NCBI RefSeq assembly: GCF_005233835.1
Contig: NZ_SZQA01000004.1
Span: 124,001-188,000, forward strand
Source: Herbidospora galbida
GTDB taxonomy: Bacteria > Actinomycetota > Actinomycetes > Streptosporangiales > Streptosporangiaceae
Direction: 5' to 3'
DNA: 64,000 nt
A program made the translations under genes and the position numbers. The notes beneath the pieces were generated by a model. It ran no database searches. It saw nothing but the letters and a program-made list of their open reading frames with translations, and had not been told where the DNA came from. Positions 16,844 to 25,418 of this stretch are shown piece by piece (within the stretch, counting starts at the first letter, position 1; every line of letters starts with the position of its first letter).

Positions 16844-19246
16844 ATGCTGGTCGAGAACAGGACGGACCGTACGGTCTGGCTCGGGCTGTACACCCTGCAG
16901 GACAGGGCCTACCTCGCCACCACCTTTCCGTGGGGCGCCCGCCAGAAGCTTCTGCCCCACCAGCGGAAGGAGTTCTCACCGGCGGCCGAGCGGCAGCAGG
17001 TGGTCTTCTGGAACACCGGCGCCCTCGGCGACATGCTGCACGTCCCGCGTTCGATGCGGACGACCCAGGTCTCGATCGACCAGGACGCCGACGGCTGCTT
17101 CATCTACAACCATCTCGGCGATCCCGCCCCGATGGACCGGATCGAGCACTTCGTCGTGCTGATGCTGGAGAACCGGTCGTTCGACAACCTGCTCGGCTGG
17201 CTCTACGACGACACCGACAACGTGCCGCCGCGCAACGTCCCGGCGCCGCCGGACGGCAAGCCCTACTTCCTGGGACTCAAGGAGAAGGCGTACTGGAACA
17301 CCGTCGCCGCCGGCGCACACGACACCGCTCCGGAGGAAGGCCGCACCTACGCGCGGAAGGGGGCGCGGACCGACACCACACCCGACCCGAACCCCAGCGA
17401 GATCTGCTGGTCGTTCGTGGAACAGATGTACGGCACCCCGATGCCCAGGGCGGGGCAGCAGCCCAACATGTGGGGTTTCCTGGCCAACTACGAAGCGCAC
17501 ACCCGGCCGCGGGACCGGTCGGTCGTCATGGACTGCTTCACGCCCGACCAGGTGCCGAACATGAGCACCCTCGCCAAGCAGTTCGCCGTCTGCGACCGCT
17601 GGTTCGGCTCGGCGCCCTGCGAGACCTGGCCCAACCGCTCGTTCCTGCACGCCGGTACGTCGTTCGGCCGGCTCAACAACTGTGACGCCCCCGACCAGGA
17701 GGACTGCGTACCGAACTTCTTCCCCTACGCCGGGAAGCGCACCGTCTTCGACGCTCTGGACGAACTGGGCATCCGCTGGCGTCTCTACCAGGACGCCGCC
17801 GTGCTCGGCACCCTGCTGAGCGCCCAGTTCTGGACGGTGCCGCAGAAGCTGAAACGGCAGGCCCACCACGCGATGTACATCGGGCCGGACCTCAAGCCGG
17901 GGTTCCGGATCCAGTTCCCGCCGGAGTACATCTTCGTCGAGCCGTCGTACTGGCTGGAGAACAACGACCAGCATCCGCCACACAAGGTCTCCAGCGGCGA
18001 CGCGCTGGTGGGCACGATCTACCGGGCGCTGTCGACCAGCCCCCGCTGGAACAGGATCCTGTTCGTCATCACCCACGACGAACACGGCGGCTGCTACGAC
18101 CACGTGCCCCCGCCCGCGGCCATGCCGCCCGACGGCTACGTGCCCCAGTTCTGCGTCGGGGAGATCAACCCCTTCCGGGTGTACGGGCCGAGGGTGCCGG
18201 CCATCCTGGTGTCGCCCTACATCGAGGCGGGCACCGTGTTCCGGGCGCCGGCCGAGGCGTGGCTCCGCAACGACGACGACAACAGCAAGCGGTTCCCGGC
18301 GAGCGGCGGCCTCACCGAGTTCTACGCCGACACCAACGAGCTGGTCTGCCCGCCCGGCCGCGTCGTCACCGGCATGGCCCTGCGCCGGAAGGCGCCTCCC
18401 GGATCGGAGGGCAACCGCGTCGCGCTGTCGCTGCAGCACTCCCGCCCCGACGGCTCCGATCCGCAGTGGCTGGAGAACGCCGACTGGAACGGCGAGTACG
18501 TACCCCAGCGGGGCGGCCTGGGCAGCTTCGTCGCCGACACCAACCCGCTGATCTGCCCGCCCGGCCGCGTCGTCACCGGTCTCGCCTTCCGCCAGAAGGC
18601 TCCTCCCGGCCACGACCCGTCGACCGGGAACCGCATCGCGCTGGCCCTGCGGCACTCCAAGCCCGACGGCTCCGACCCGCAGTGGCTGGAGAACCCCGAC
18701 TGGAACGGCAACCACGTGCCGGCGAACGGCGGCCTGGCCACCTTCGACGTGGACACCAACCCGCTGACCTGGCCGCCGGGGGCGATGCTCGGCGTGGCGC
18801 TGGGGCAGAAGGGCGCCAACCACCTGGCGCCCCAGGCGTTGACCGTGGGTGCCGAGTTCGACCACACGTCCATCCTCGCGTCGATCCGCGACTGGGTCGG
18901 CGCGCGGTCGGACCTGCTGGGCCCGAACGAACGCATCAGGCGGGCCCCGACGGTCTGGCCGGTGCTAACCCGGACCAAGCCCCGGACCGACACGCCGGTG
19001 CTGCCCGAACCGGTCGCCGCTCCGGCCGAGTTGAACGGCCACAAGCCCACTCCGCGCCAGATCGACCTCATGGCGCTGGCCGAGGGAGAGCGGACGGCCG
19101 TGGCCGAGGCCGCTCAGGCCAACGGCCGGGCTCCGGAGTGGTGGGAGCGGCGCATCGCGGAGGCCGCCCAGGAGACGGCCGCCGAACTCGGGGGCGCGGC
19201 CGACTCAGGCGACCTGCCCGATGAACTGACCGAAGGGATCGCTTAG
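16844..19246 (+). CDS. Phosphoesterase of the phospholipase C / acid phosphatase family with repeats inserted in the catalytic core
   Basis: An 800-residue protein. After an N-terminal beta-type domain (1-95) comes the alkaline-phosphatase-fold phosphoesterase domain: HFVVLMLENRSFDNLLG (102-118), PNMSTLAKQFAVCDRWFGS, and the metal site THDEHGGCYDHVPPP (410-424). After ILVSPYIEAGTVFRAP the domain is interrupted by two full and one partial copy of a 70-residue repeat (486-657) before resuming with GAEFDHTSILASI (669-681). No signal peptide or Tat motif is visible, unusual for this mostly exported family. The C-terminal 110 residues are Ala/Glu-rich. The start has GAGGG upstream. It follows the glycan operon by 76 bp and may be co-transcribed. 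Substrate unknown. Confidence 0.85.
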   Translation: MLVENRTDRTVWLGLYTLQDRAYLATTFPWGARQKLLPHQRKEFSPAAERQQVVFWNTGALGDMLHVPRSMRTTQVSIDQDADGCFIYNHLGDPAPMDRIEHFVVLMLENRSFDNLLGWLYDDTDNVPPRNVPAPPDGKPYFLGLKEKAYWNTVAAGAHDTAPEEGRTYARKGARTDTTPDPNPSEICWSFVEQMYGTPMPRAGQQPNMWGFLANYEAHTRPRDRSVVMDCFTPDQVPNMSTLAKQFAVCDRWFGSAPCETWPNRSFLHAGTSFGRLNNCDAPDQEDCVPNFFPYAGKRTVFDALDELGIRWRLYQDAAVLGTLLSAQFWTVPQKLKRQAHHAMYIGPDLKPGFRIQFPPEYIFVEPSYWLENNDQHPPHKVSSGDALVGTIYRALSTSPRWNRILFVITHDEHGGCYDHVPPPAAMPPDGYVPQFCVGEINPFRVYGPRVPAILVSPYIEAGTVFRAPAEAWLRNDDDNSKRFPASGGLTEFYADTNELVCPPGRVVTGMALRRKAPPGSEGNRVALSLQHSRPDGSDPQWLENADWNGEYVPQRGGLGSFVADTNPLICPPGRVVTGLAFRQKAPPGHDPSTGNRIALALRHSKPDGSDPQWLENPDWNGNHVPANGGLATFDVDTNPLTWPPGAMLGVALGQKGANHLAPQALTVGAEFDHTSILASIRDWVGARSDLLGPNERIRRAPTVWPVLTRTKPRTDTPVLPEPVAAPAELNGHKPTPRQIDLMALAEGERTAVAEAAQANGRAPEWWERRIAEAAQETAAELGGAADSGDLPDELTEGIA
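18299..18814 (+). repeat. Internal 70-residue repeats within the phosphoesterase gene
   Basis: Repeat 1 covers residues 486-556, repeat 2 557-628 and a truncated repeat 3 629-657. Each starts GGL.xFxxDTN, continues CPPGRVVTGxAxRxKAPPG (changed to WPPGAMLGVALGQKG in copy 3), and ends DGSDPQWLENxDWNGxxVP. Copies 1 and 2 are clearly homologous at both protein and DNA level. Such a unit could bind a ligand or glycan. Confidence 0.88.
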
Positions 19247-20076
19247 AACTCTTCCCAGGTCGACTTGTCGGGGACCGGGCGCGACTTGCCGCCGATGACG
19301 TCTTCCAGCGGACGCACCACCGTGCCGTGCTTCTTGCGCGAGTCGAGCCAGGTCAGGAACTCGTCGAGCAGCTTCTCGGTGGTGGAGTAGTCGCCGCACA
19401 CCCGGGCGCAGACCTTGTGGATCACCACCGGGAGCAGCCCCCCGCCGGCCCGTTCGGCCGCCGTGACCTGCTTCTTGAGGTCGTTCAGGGTGGTGTCGTG
19501 GTTGACCGAGCCGTAGGTCCGGACCGAGTAGAGCTGGGCGGGCCGCATCGACTCGACCGGGGCGCAGTAGTCGCACGAGCCGAGGGCCAGGCCGCCGACG
19601 GTGCGGGCGGCGTTGTAGCCGCAGAAGCGGGCGGCGTGCTGGGAGTCGCCGTTGTTGGCGCCGAAGGGGTAGGCGAACGTGGTGACCGGGAGCTTCAGCT
19701 TGAGGAGGGCGGCCCGGTCGGCGCAGATGTCGACCCGCTGGTCGATGGCGGTCAGGTCGGGCAGCCGCACGTGGTGGAGGGTGTGGCCGCCGATCTTGTG
19801 GCCCTGCCGGGCGAGGGCGCGGACCTGGCCGACGCTGAGTTTTCCCTTGGTGTTCAGGTCGCCGCTGTTGATGTAGAACGTTCCGCGAACACCGTGTGAA
19901 TTCAGGATTTTCGCGGCGGTGAGGTGGGTGGCGTCGCCGTCGTCGAAACCGAGCGCGACCACCGTCTTGACCTTGGCTTTCGGGCGAGCGGCCTGCGCGG
20001 GCGTGGTGACCAGCAGCATCGGAAGGAGCGTTCCCAACAGGACGCCCACTGCTCCTAACCGGAGCGAAGACCGCAT
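19243..20076 (-). CDS. Secreted polysaccharide deacetylase (NodB domain)
   Basis: A 277-residue protein with a Sec signal peptide (hydrophobic 8-25, cleavage after AQA near 29). The NodB core starts with the metal/catalytic motif ALGFDDGDATH (D45, D46) and has the second motif HTLHH (98-102), then FAYPFGANN. It should remove N-acetyl groups from an extracellular glycan or peptidoglycan. Four Cys residues in the second half (CGYNAAR, CDYC, KVCARVCGDY) may form disulfides. Its stop overlaps the phosphoesterase stop by 4 bp (convergent). It is the distal gene of a minus-strand run with the two GT-C proteins. Confidence 0.9.
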   Translation of the reverse strand: MRSSLRLGAVGVLLGTLLPMLLVTTPAQAARPKAKVKTVVALGFDDGDATHLTAAKILNSHGVRGTFYINSGDLNTKGKLSVGQVRALARQGHKIGGHTLHHVRLPDLTAIDQRVDICADRAALLKLKLPVTTFAYPFGANNGDSQHAARFCGYNAARTVGGLALGSCDYCAPVESMRPAQLYSVRTYGSVNHDTTLNDLKKQVTAAERAGGGLLPVVIHKVCARVCGDYSTTEKLLDEFLTWLDSRKKHGTVVRPLEDVIGGKSRPVPDKSTWEEF

Positions 20077-20172
20077 GACCGACTCCCGTCTTCAAGTGTG
20101 GTGGGGGAAGGTGACCAGGCTAGCGGCTATTGCCCCGGAAACCGGCTGCTAGACCCAATCGGTACACATGGA

Positions 20173-21576
20173 TCACTTGCGGCCGAACAGCACCAGAACG
20201 AGGCCCGGGGACCGGTCCGGTTCCCACGTCCGGAGCGGTTCGAAGCCGAGCACCCGGAGCGACCTGAGCTTGGCCGGGGCCACCCGGCCGAGGTCCTCGA
20301 CGCCCAGGGCGGGGTTGCCGCGCCAGACCGCCCACACCCGCGTGGCCTGGCTCAGCACGTGGTTGAGGTCGCCGCGTTCGACGAAGCCGAAGGTGCCGGG
20401 GACTCGGCTGGTGCCGCGCCGCAGCACGTCGGACGGGAAGCCGTCGGTCGTGCGGCGGTAGTAGAGGATGCCTTCACGCTGTGGGGCGGAGCCGTAGATC
20501 AGCACGTCGCCCGGCTGATAGGCGCGTTCGATGGTCTCGACGACGAACGGGTAGTCCTCGCGGCGGCCGTCCTGCGCGCGGTTGAGGGCGAGGTCGGGCA
20601 GCGCGACGATCCCGCCCACGAGCAGCAGCGCCAGCGCGGCGGGCGGCCGGACCCGCGCCAGGGCGAGCCCGGCCAGCAGGGCCAGGGCGGGCGCGGCGGC
20701 GAAGAAGTAGCGGTCGACGTACAGGGGGATGGTCACCCACGAGACGGCGAACAGCAGCAGCGGGGGCAGCAGCAGCCACGTCCAGAGCCCGCTCAGCCAC
20801 GGCTTGAGCGGCGTGCCCGACCCGGCCACGGCCGCGCCGATCAGCAGCAGCGCCAGCCCGCCCGACCCCGTCAGCGCGCCGGGCAGGCTCGTGACGGTCT
20901 TCCAGTCGGGCCGCTCGATCCAGCCCACCGCCTCGCTCTGGAGCGCGCCCAGCACGACCAGGCCCGCCCACGGCACCAGGCCGATCGCGGCGGGGATCAG
21001 GAACCTGCGCAGATCCCCGCTGCGCCAGGCCACCAGCAGCTGCGCCGGAAGCACGAGCACCGCCATCAGGTGGGTGCAGCCGAGAAAGAGCACGCTCAGC
21101 GTGTACGCCACCCACGGCCGCCGCCCGGTCTGGCCGATCGCCCGGTGCAGGGCCCAGAAGGAGAGCACGGCCGCCAGGGCGGCGAAGGCGTAGGGGCGGG
21201 CGTTCTGCCCGTGGTAGGAGGTGAACGGCAGCAGCAGGAACGCGACCGCGGCCCAGATCCCGGCCGTCCGGGAGCACAAGCGGCGGCCCAGGTCGGCCAG
21301 CAGCCCGGCGGTCACCCCGACGGCGAGGGCGGTCGGCAGCCGCAGCCACCACAGGTCGTCGCCGAACTCGGCCCAGAAGTGCATGACCGTGTAGTAGGGC
21401 AGGAAGTGGGCGTCGATGTTCTGGGCGAGCTGCCACAGGCCGCCGAGCGACCGGGTGATCGCGCTGTAGGTGGCCAGTTCGTCGTTCCACAGCGAGGGCG
21501 TGGAGATGCCCACGACCATCGCCGCCGTACCGACGGCGCCCGCCGAGAGGGGTATCGCGACGTCGGTCCGGTTCAT
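20173..21576 (-). CDS. GT-C-type membrane glycosyltransferase (mannosyltransferase-like)
   Basis: A 467-residue polytopic membrane protein with about eleven hydrophobic segments. The first extracytoplasmic loop has SLWNDELATY, the Asp-Glu motif of GT-C enzymes that use polyprenyl-phosphate sugars, followed by HFLPYYTVMHFW and YHGQNARPYA, as in the ArnT/PMT-like superfamily. The C-terminal 110 residues form a soluble domain. It starts 9 bp after the stop of the related gene at 21586-22929, so both are in one operon. Sugar and acceptor are unknown. Confidence 0.85.
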   Translation of the reverse strand: MNRTDVAIPLSAGAVGTAAMVVGISTPSLWNDELATYSAITRSLGGLWQLAQNIDAHFLPYYTVMHFWAEFGDDLWWLRLPTALAVGVTAGLLADLGRRLCSRTAGIWAAVAFLLLPFTSYHGQNARPYAFAALAAVLSFWALHRAIGQTGRRPWVAYTLSVLFLGCTHLMAVLVLPAQLLVAWRSGDLRRFLIPAAIGLVPWAGLVVLGALQSEAVGWIERPDWKTVTSLPGALTGSGGLALLLIGAAVAGSGTPLKPWLSGLWTWLLLPPLLLFAVSWVTIPLYVDRYFFAAAPALALLAGLALARVRPPAALALLLVGGIVALPDLALNRAQDGRREDYPFVVETIERAYQPGDVLIYGSAPQREGILYYRRTTDGFPSDVLRRGTSRVPGTFGFVERGDLNHVLSQATRVWAVWRGNPALGVEDLGRVAPAKLRSLRVLGFEPLRTWEPDRSPGLVLVLFGRK

Positions 21577-21585
21577 CGCAGCATC

Positions 21586-22929
21586 TTAGGGGTTCGGGCG
21601 GATCATGGTGATCCAGGTCGGTTTGCCGTTGCTACTGGCCAGGACGTGCCGGTCCCACTCTTCGGCGCCCTTCGGCGGCGTCTTCTGGCTGAGGGTGGCG
21701 ACGACGCCGGGAAGCCCTTGAGCCGCCTCGGCGACCGACTCCCCGCGCCGCACGATCCGGACGTCACACCCGGTCAGGAACTGGTGGGCCGGGTTGACGG
21801 AGGTCCCCACGAGGGTGCACGGCCGCGTGACCCCGGCGTCGATCATCTTCTGCACGAACGCGGCCTGGAACTGCCGGAGCGGATAGTCCTGCCCCTTCAC
21901 CCCCTGGAACGCCGTGAACTGGACGACCAGATAGGCGGCCAGCAGGACCGCGAACGGCGGCCGGAACCGCGACATCGTCGCGGCGGCCGGGATCATCAGC
22001 AGGGCGTAGGCCGGGAGCAGGAACCGGGGGGCGGCGTAGTCGACCAGGAACAGATAGGGCGCGGCCATCGCCAGCCCCGCCAGCAGCGGGACGGGATGCC
22101 GCCGGGCCGACACCAGCGCCAGCGCCGGGAGAGCGAGCCACCAGATCAGCAGGTAGGGCCTCTCCAGCGGGATGTCGCACGGGCGGCAGAAGGCGGGCCC
22201 GTTGGCGGCCTTGAACTCGTACCAGAACCCGGGCGCGGGCGCGATCCCGCCCTGCACCTCCCCCGCCGCCGCCCACCGCTGGAGCAGCGACCCGAAGCTC
22301 GTGTACGCCTCCACCACCCACGGCACCGACCCCACCACGGCCGCGACGAGGATGGTCGCGGCGGCGGCCCACCTCCGCCAGAGCAGCGCGGCCGGCCCGG
22401 CGACCACCCCCAGCCACAGGACGTCGCTCGGCCGCAGCATCGCCACCGAGGCGAACCCGGCCGCCAGGCCCGCATAGGCCCACCCGGACGGCGACTCCCT
22501 GACGACCAGCAGCGACCCGATCGCCAGCACCGCGCCGAAGGCGACGTAGAGGTTGGGCATGACCTGCGGGCCGTACCAGAGGGCCACCCAGAGCGTGGCG
22601 AACAGCCCGGCGGCCAGCACGAGCGCGGTCGGCTTGAGCAGCCTCGTCCACGGCAGGAACGCCAGGAACAGTCCCCCGGCCGCGAGGATCATCATCCACC
22701 AGCGGATCGCCACCGGATCGGTGGTGACCTGCACGATCGGCGCCACCAGCCAGGTCACGCCCCTCGCGCGGGGGGCCGAGAACATGGCGTCGGGCACCCC
22801 TGGTGCGACCTGGCTCGTGTAGACGACCTCGTCCCATTCGAGCGTCATGTCCGCCGGGACCAGCAGGGCCTGCAGCGCGAGATATCCCAGCGCGACCAGG
22901 CCGAGCAGGGGGACGGGACGGGCAAGCAT
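21586..22929 (-). CDS. GT-C-type membrane glycosyltransferase-like protein
   Basis: A 447-residue polytopic membrane protein. The first loop has ADMTLEWDEVVYTSQ (the Asp-Glu pair again), then repeated hydrophobic segments and a C-terminal soluble domain with two Cys (RPCTLVG, TGCDVRI). I chose the ATG at 22927-22929, with AAGG upstream, over a TTG twelve codons earlier. It is the first gene of the minus-strand glycan operon. The 52-bp gap to the divergent APH-like gene must hold both promoters. Probably adds sugars from a lipid carrier on the outer face (family inference). Confidence 0.8.
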   Translation of the reverse strand: MLARPVPLLGLVALGYLALQALLVPADMTLEWDEVVYTSQVAPGVPDAMFSAPRARGVTWLVAPIVQVTTDPVAIRWWMMILAAGGLFLAFLPWTRLLKPTALVLAAGLFATLWVALWYGPQVMPNLYVAFGAVLAIGSLLVVRESPSGWAYAGLAAGFASVAMLRPSDVLWLGVVAGPAALLWRRWAAAATILVAAVVGSVPWVVEAYTSFGSLLQRWAAAGEVQGGIAPAPGFWYEFKAANGPAFCRPCDIPLERPYLLIWWLALPALALVSARRHPVPLLAGLAMAAPYLFLVDYAAPRFLLPAYALLMIPAAATMSRFRPPFAVLLAAYLVVQFTAFQGVKGQDYPLRQFQAAFVQKMIDAGVTRPCTLVGTSVNPAHQFLTGCDVRIVRRGESVAEAAQGLPGVVATLSQKTPPKGAEEWDRHVLASSNGKPTWITMIRPNP

Positions 22930-22981
22930 CGTCTTACCTTGGCGTAAGCGCCGCAAGCTGCGCAAATGGCAAACTGTCCGG

Positions 22982-24160
22982 ATGCGTCAGGTGAGCGCCG
23001 TGGTGACCTGCGGCGATACTTTCCATGGCCGATTCGGCCCCGTAGAGATGCCCTCCCCATGGTGGAACGACGTCGCCCCCGTGGTGACCTGGCTCTCCGG
23101 GCTGCTCGGGGTGCCTGTTGTGGTCCTGCGCCTGCTCGACGTCGATGGCGGCGCCCTCATGCGCGACGGCCACGTGACCTACCATGCGGAAGCCTTGGAA
23201 CAGCCGGCCGGTCTTCCGGCCAACGTGCCGATTCACCTCGGGGACGAAGAACCGCTTCGTGCCTCTTGGGCGACCCGCGAAGGACTGCGCGCGGCCCTCG
23301 ACTGGGCGCTGGCCATCACCGGGCCGAGCGAGATCCGCCAGGTCAAGACGTGGAACCTGGCCGGGCTCTTCCACCTGCCGGGCGGGAACGCCTGGCTGAA
23401 GACCACTCCCCCGTTCGCCGCCCCCGAGGCGTCGATCATCGCCGCGCTGGCGGAGGTGGATCCGACGCTGGTCCCGAAGGTGCTGGCGGCCGATCCCGCT
23501 CGCGGCCGGATGCTGCTGGAGCACATCCCAGGCGAGGACTGCTGGAAGGCGGGCCCGGATCTGGTGCCGGAAACGGTCCGGCGTTTCGCTCGGGCACAGC
23601 AGCGGCTAAGCCTCGGGCTCCAGGGCATCGACGACAGGCCTGCCCCGCACGAGGCGATCGGCGAAGAGCGTGGTCTCCCGCCCGGGCTGATCGATCGGCG
23701 GAGCGTTCTCGCCGCCACCCGCCGGCTCCCCCGGATCCCCGGGTCGGACGAGCTGCTGGCCGAGGTTCCCGCCCTGGAAGAGGAGCTGGCGGCCTGCGGG
23801 ATTCCGTACACGCTGGTTCACGGGGACTTCCACCCCGGCAACTGGCGGGCGGTCCCCGGCGGGGCGGCCGTGGTTCTCGACTTCGCCGACGCGCACGTCG
23901 GGCATCCGGCCGCCGACGGGCTGCGGCTGCGGGAGTGGACCGGCGACGCCGAGGCGTGGGTCGAAGCCTGGTCCCTGCCGGGGGCCGACCCGCGCAGGGC
24001 GCTGGAGGTCGCCGCGCCGTTGGCGGCGCTCGGGCAGGCCGTGCGGTACCAGGAGTTCCTGGACGGCATCGAGCCCTCCGAACGCCGCTATCACGCCGGC
24101 GACCCCGAAGACGCGCTGGGTGAGGCCGTTAAGGCGCTTCGTCGCCTTCGACGCGCATGA
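22982..24160 (+). CDS. APH-family phosphotransferase (small-molecule kinase)
   Basis: A 392-residue protein. The second half is an aminoglycoside-phosphotransferase/choline-kinase fold: an ATP-binding region NAWLKTTPPFAAPEASII, the catalytic loop VHGDFHPGNW and the metal-binding LDFADAHVGHPAADG. The first 110 residues (SPWWNDVAPVVTWLSGLLGVPVVVLRLL) form a separate small domain seen with some actinobacterial members. Nothing indicates antibiotic resistance; the real substrate could be a sugar or polyol. The ATG at 22982 was chosen by position. Its last 32 bp overlap the end of hom on the other strand. Confidence 0.85.
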   Translation: MRQVSAVVTCGDTFHGRFGPVEMPSPWWNDVAPVVTWLSGLLGVPVVVLRLLDVDGGALMRDGHVTYHAEALEQPAGLPANVPIHLGDEEPLRASWATREGLRAALDWALAITGPSEIRQVKTWNLAGLFHLPGGNAWLKTTPPFAAPEASIIAALAEVDPTLVPKVLAADPARGRMLLEHIPGEDCWKAGPDLVPETVRRFARAQQRLSLGLQGIDDRPAPHEAIGEERGLPPGLIDRRSVLAATRRLPRIPGSDELLAEVPALEEELAACGIPYTLVHGDFHPGNWRAVPGGAAVVLDFADAHVGHPAADGLRLREWTGDAEAWVEAWSLPGADPRRALEVAAPLAALGQAVRYQEFLDGIEPSERRYHAGDPEDALGEAVKALRRLRRA

Positions 24161-25418
24161 CGCTGGCCACCGCGCGCACGATGTCGAGCTCGCGCAGGCC
24201 CTCGACCGTCGACGACAGCGCCGCGTCGGAGGCCCGGTGGGTGACCAGGACGAGCTGGGCGTCGTCGCCCCGGCCCTCCTGGCGGACGGTCTGGATCGAC
24301 ACGTCGTGGCGGGAGAACATCTCGGCCACGGTCGCGAGCACGCCGGGCTTGTCGGCCACGTCGAGCGACACGTGGTAGCGCGTCACCGTCTCGCCCATGG
24401 GGTGGACCGACAGATCGGCGTACACGGACTCGGACGGACCGCGGGTGCCGGCGATGCGGTTGCGCGCGACCGCGACGATGTCGCCCAGGACGGCGGAGGC
24501 GGTGGGGGCGCCACCGGCGCCGGCGCCGTAGAACATGAGGCGGCCCGCCGACTCGGCCTCGACGAACACGGCGTTGTAGGCCTCGCGGACCCCGGCCAGC
24601 GGGTGGGTGCGCGGGATCATCGCGGGGTGCACCCGGACGCCGATCGACCGGCCGTCGTCGGAGCGGGCGCAGATGGCCAGCAGCTTGATGACGTAGCCCA
24701 TGGCCTTGGCCGAGGCGACGTCGGAGGCGGAGACCTCGGTGATGCCCTCGCGGTGGACGTCGGCGGCGGTGACCCGGCTGTGGAAGGCGATCCCGGCCAG
24801 GATCGCGGCCTTGGCGGCGGCGTCGAAGCCCTCGATGTCGGCGGTCGGGTCGGCCTCGGCGTAGCCGAGCGACTGGGCCTCCTCCAGCGCGTCGGTGAAC
24901 GAGGCGCCGGTGGAGTCCATCTTGTCGAGGATGTAGTTGGTCGTGCCGTTGACGATGCCGAGCACCCGGTGGACCCGGTCGCCGGCCAGCGACTCGCGTA
25001 GCGGGCGGATCAGCGGGATCGCCCCGGCGACGGCGGCCTCGAAGTAGAGGTCGGCCCGGTTGGCGGCGTGGAGGGTCGCGCCGTCTTCGGCGAGCAGGGC
25101 CTTGTTGGCCGAGACGATCGACTTGCCCTCGGCCATGGCGGCCAGGATCAGCGCGCGGGCGGGCTCGATGCCGCCGATCACCTCGACGACGATGTCGACG
25201 TCGGGGCGGGTGACCAGGGCGTGGGCGTCGGTGGTGAGCAGCGCGGGGTCGAGGTCGACGTCGCGCTTGCGGCTCATCTTGCGGACGGCCACCCCGGCGA
25301 GCTCCAGCGGGGCGCCCACCCGGGCGGCCAGGTCGTCGGCCTGCTCGTGAAGCAGGCGGGCGACCTGGGAGCCGACGACACCGCAGCCCAGGAGCGCCAC
25401 TTTGACGGGTTTACTCAC
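24129..25418 (-). CDS. hom: Homoserine dehydrogenase
   Basis: A 429-residue NAD(P)H-dependent enzyme that reduces aspartate semialdehyde to homoserine. The Rossmann motif [16 protein letters not shown] is at the N-terminus, the catalytic core has [11 protein letters not shown] and [19 protein letters not shown], and the C-terminus is an ACT domain ([20 protein letters not shown]), the usual site for threonine feedback. GTG start at 25416-25418, inside a GTGA overlap with lysA, behind a GGGGG. Its usual downstream partner thrC is at 8.06 kb; the gap is filled by the glycan locus. Confidence 0.97.
   Translation of the reverse strand: MSKPVKVALLGCGVVGSQVARLLHEQADDLAARVGAPLELAGVAVRKMSRKRDVDLDPALLTTDAHALVTRPDVDIVVEVIGGIEPARALILAAMAEGKSIVSANKALLAEDGATLHAANRADLYFEAAVAGAIPLIRPLRESLAGDRVHRVLGIVNGTTNYILDKMDSTGASFTDALEEAQSLGYAEADPTADIEGFDAAAKAAILAGIAFHSRVTAADVHREGITEVSASDVASAKAMGYVIKLLAICARSDDGRSIGVRVHPAMIPRTHPLAGVREAYNAVFVEAESAGRLMFYGAGAGGAPTASAVLGDIVAVARNRIAGTRGPSESVYADLSVHPMGETVTRYHVSLDVADKPGVLATVAEMFSRHDVSIQTVRQEGRGDDAQLVLVTHRASDAALSSTVEGLRELDIVRAVASVMRVEGDEAP

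Noticed and set aside
20098-22947. Long plus-strand open frame opposite the two GT-C genes
   Set aside because: The translation is Gln/Arg/Gly/Pro-rich with no domain, typical of GC-rich antisense sequence, while the minus strand encodes clear membrane proteins.
8064-24128. Insert as a transposon or integrative element
   Set aside because: No transposase, integrase, terminal inverted repeats or tRNA attachment site was found at either edge.
22982-24160. Aminoglycoside resistance gene
   Set aside because: The APH fold is shared by many small-molecule kinases and the neighbours are glycan and amino-acid genes; no resistance context.
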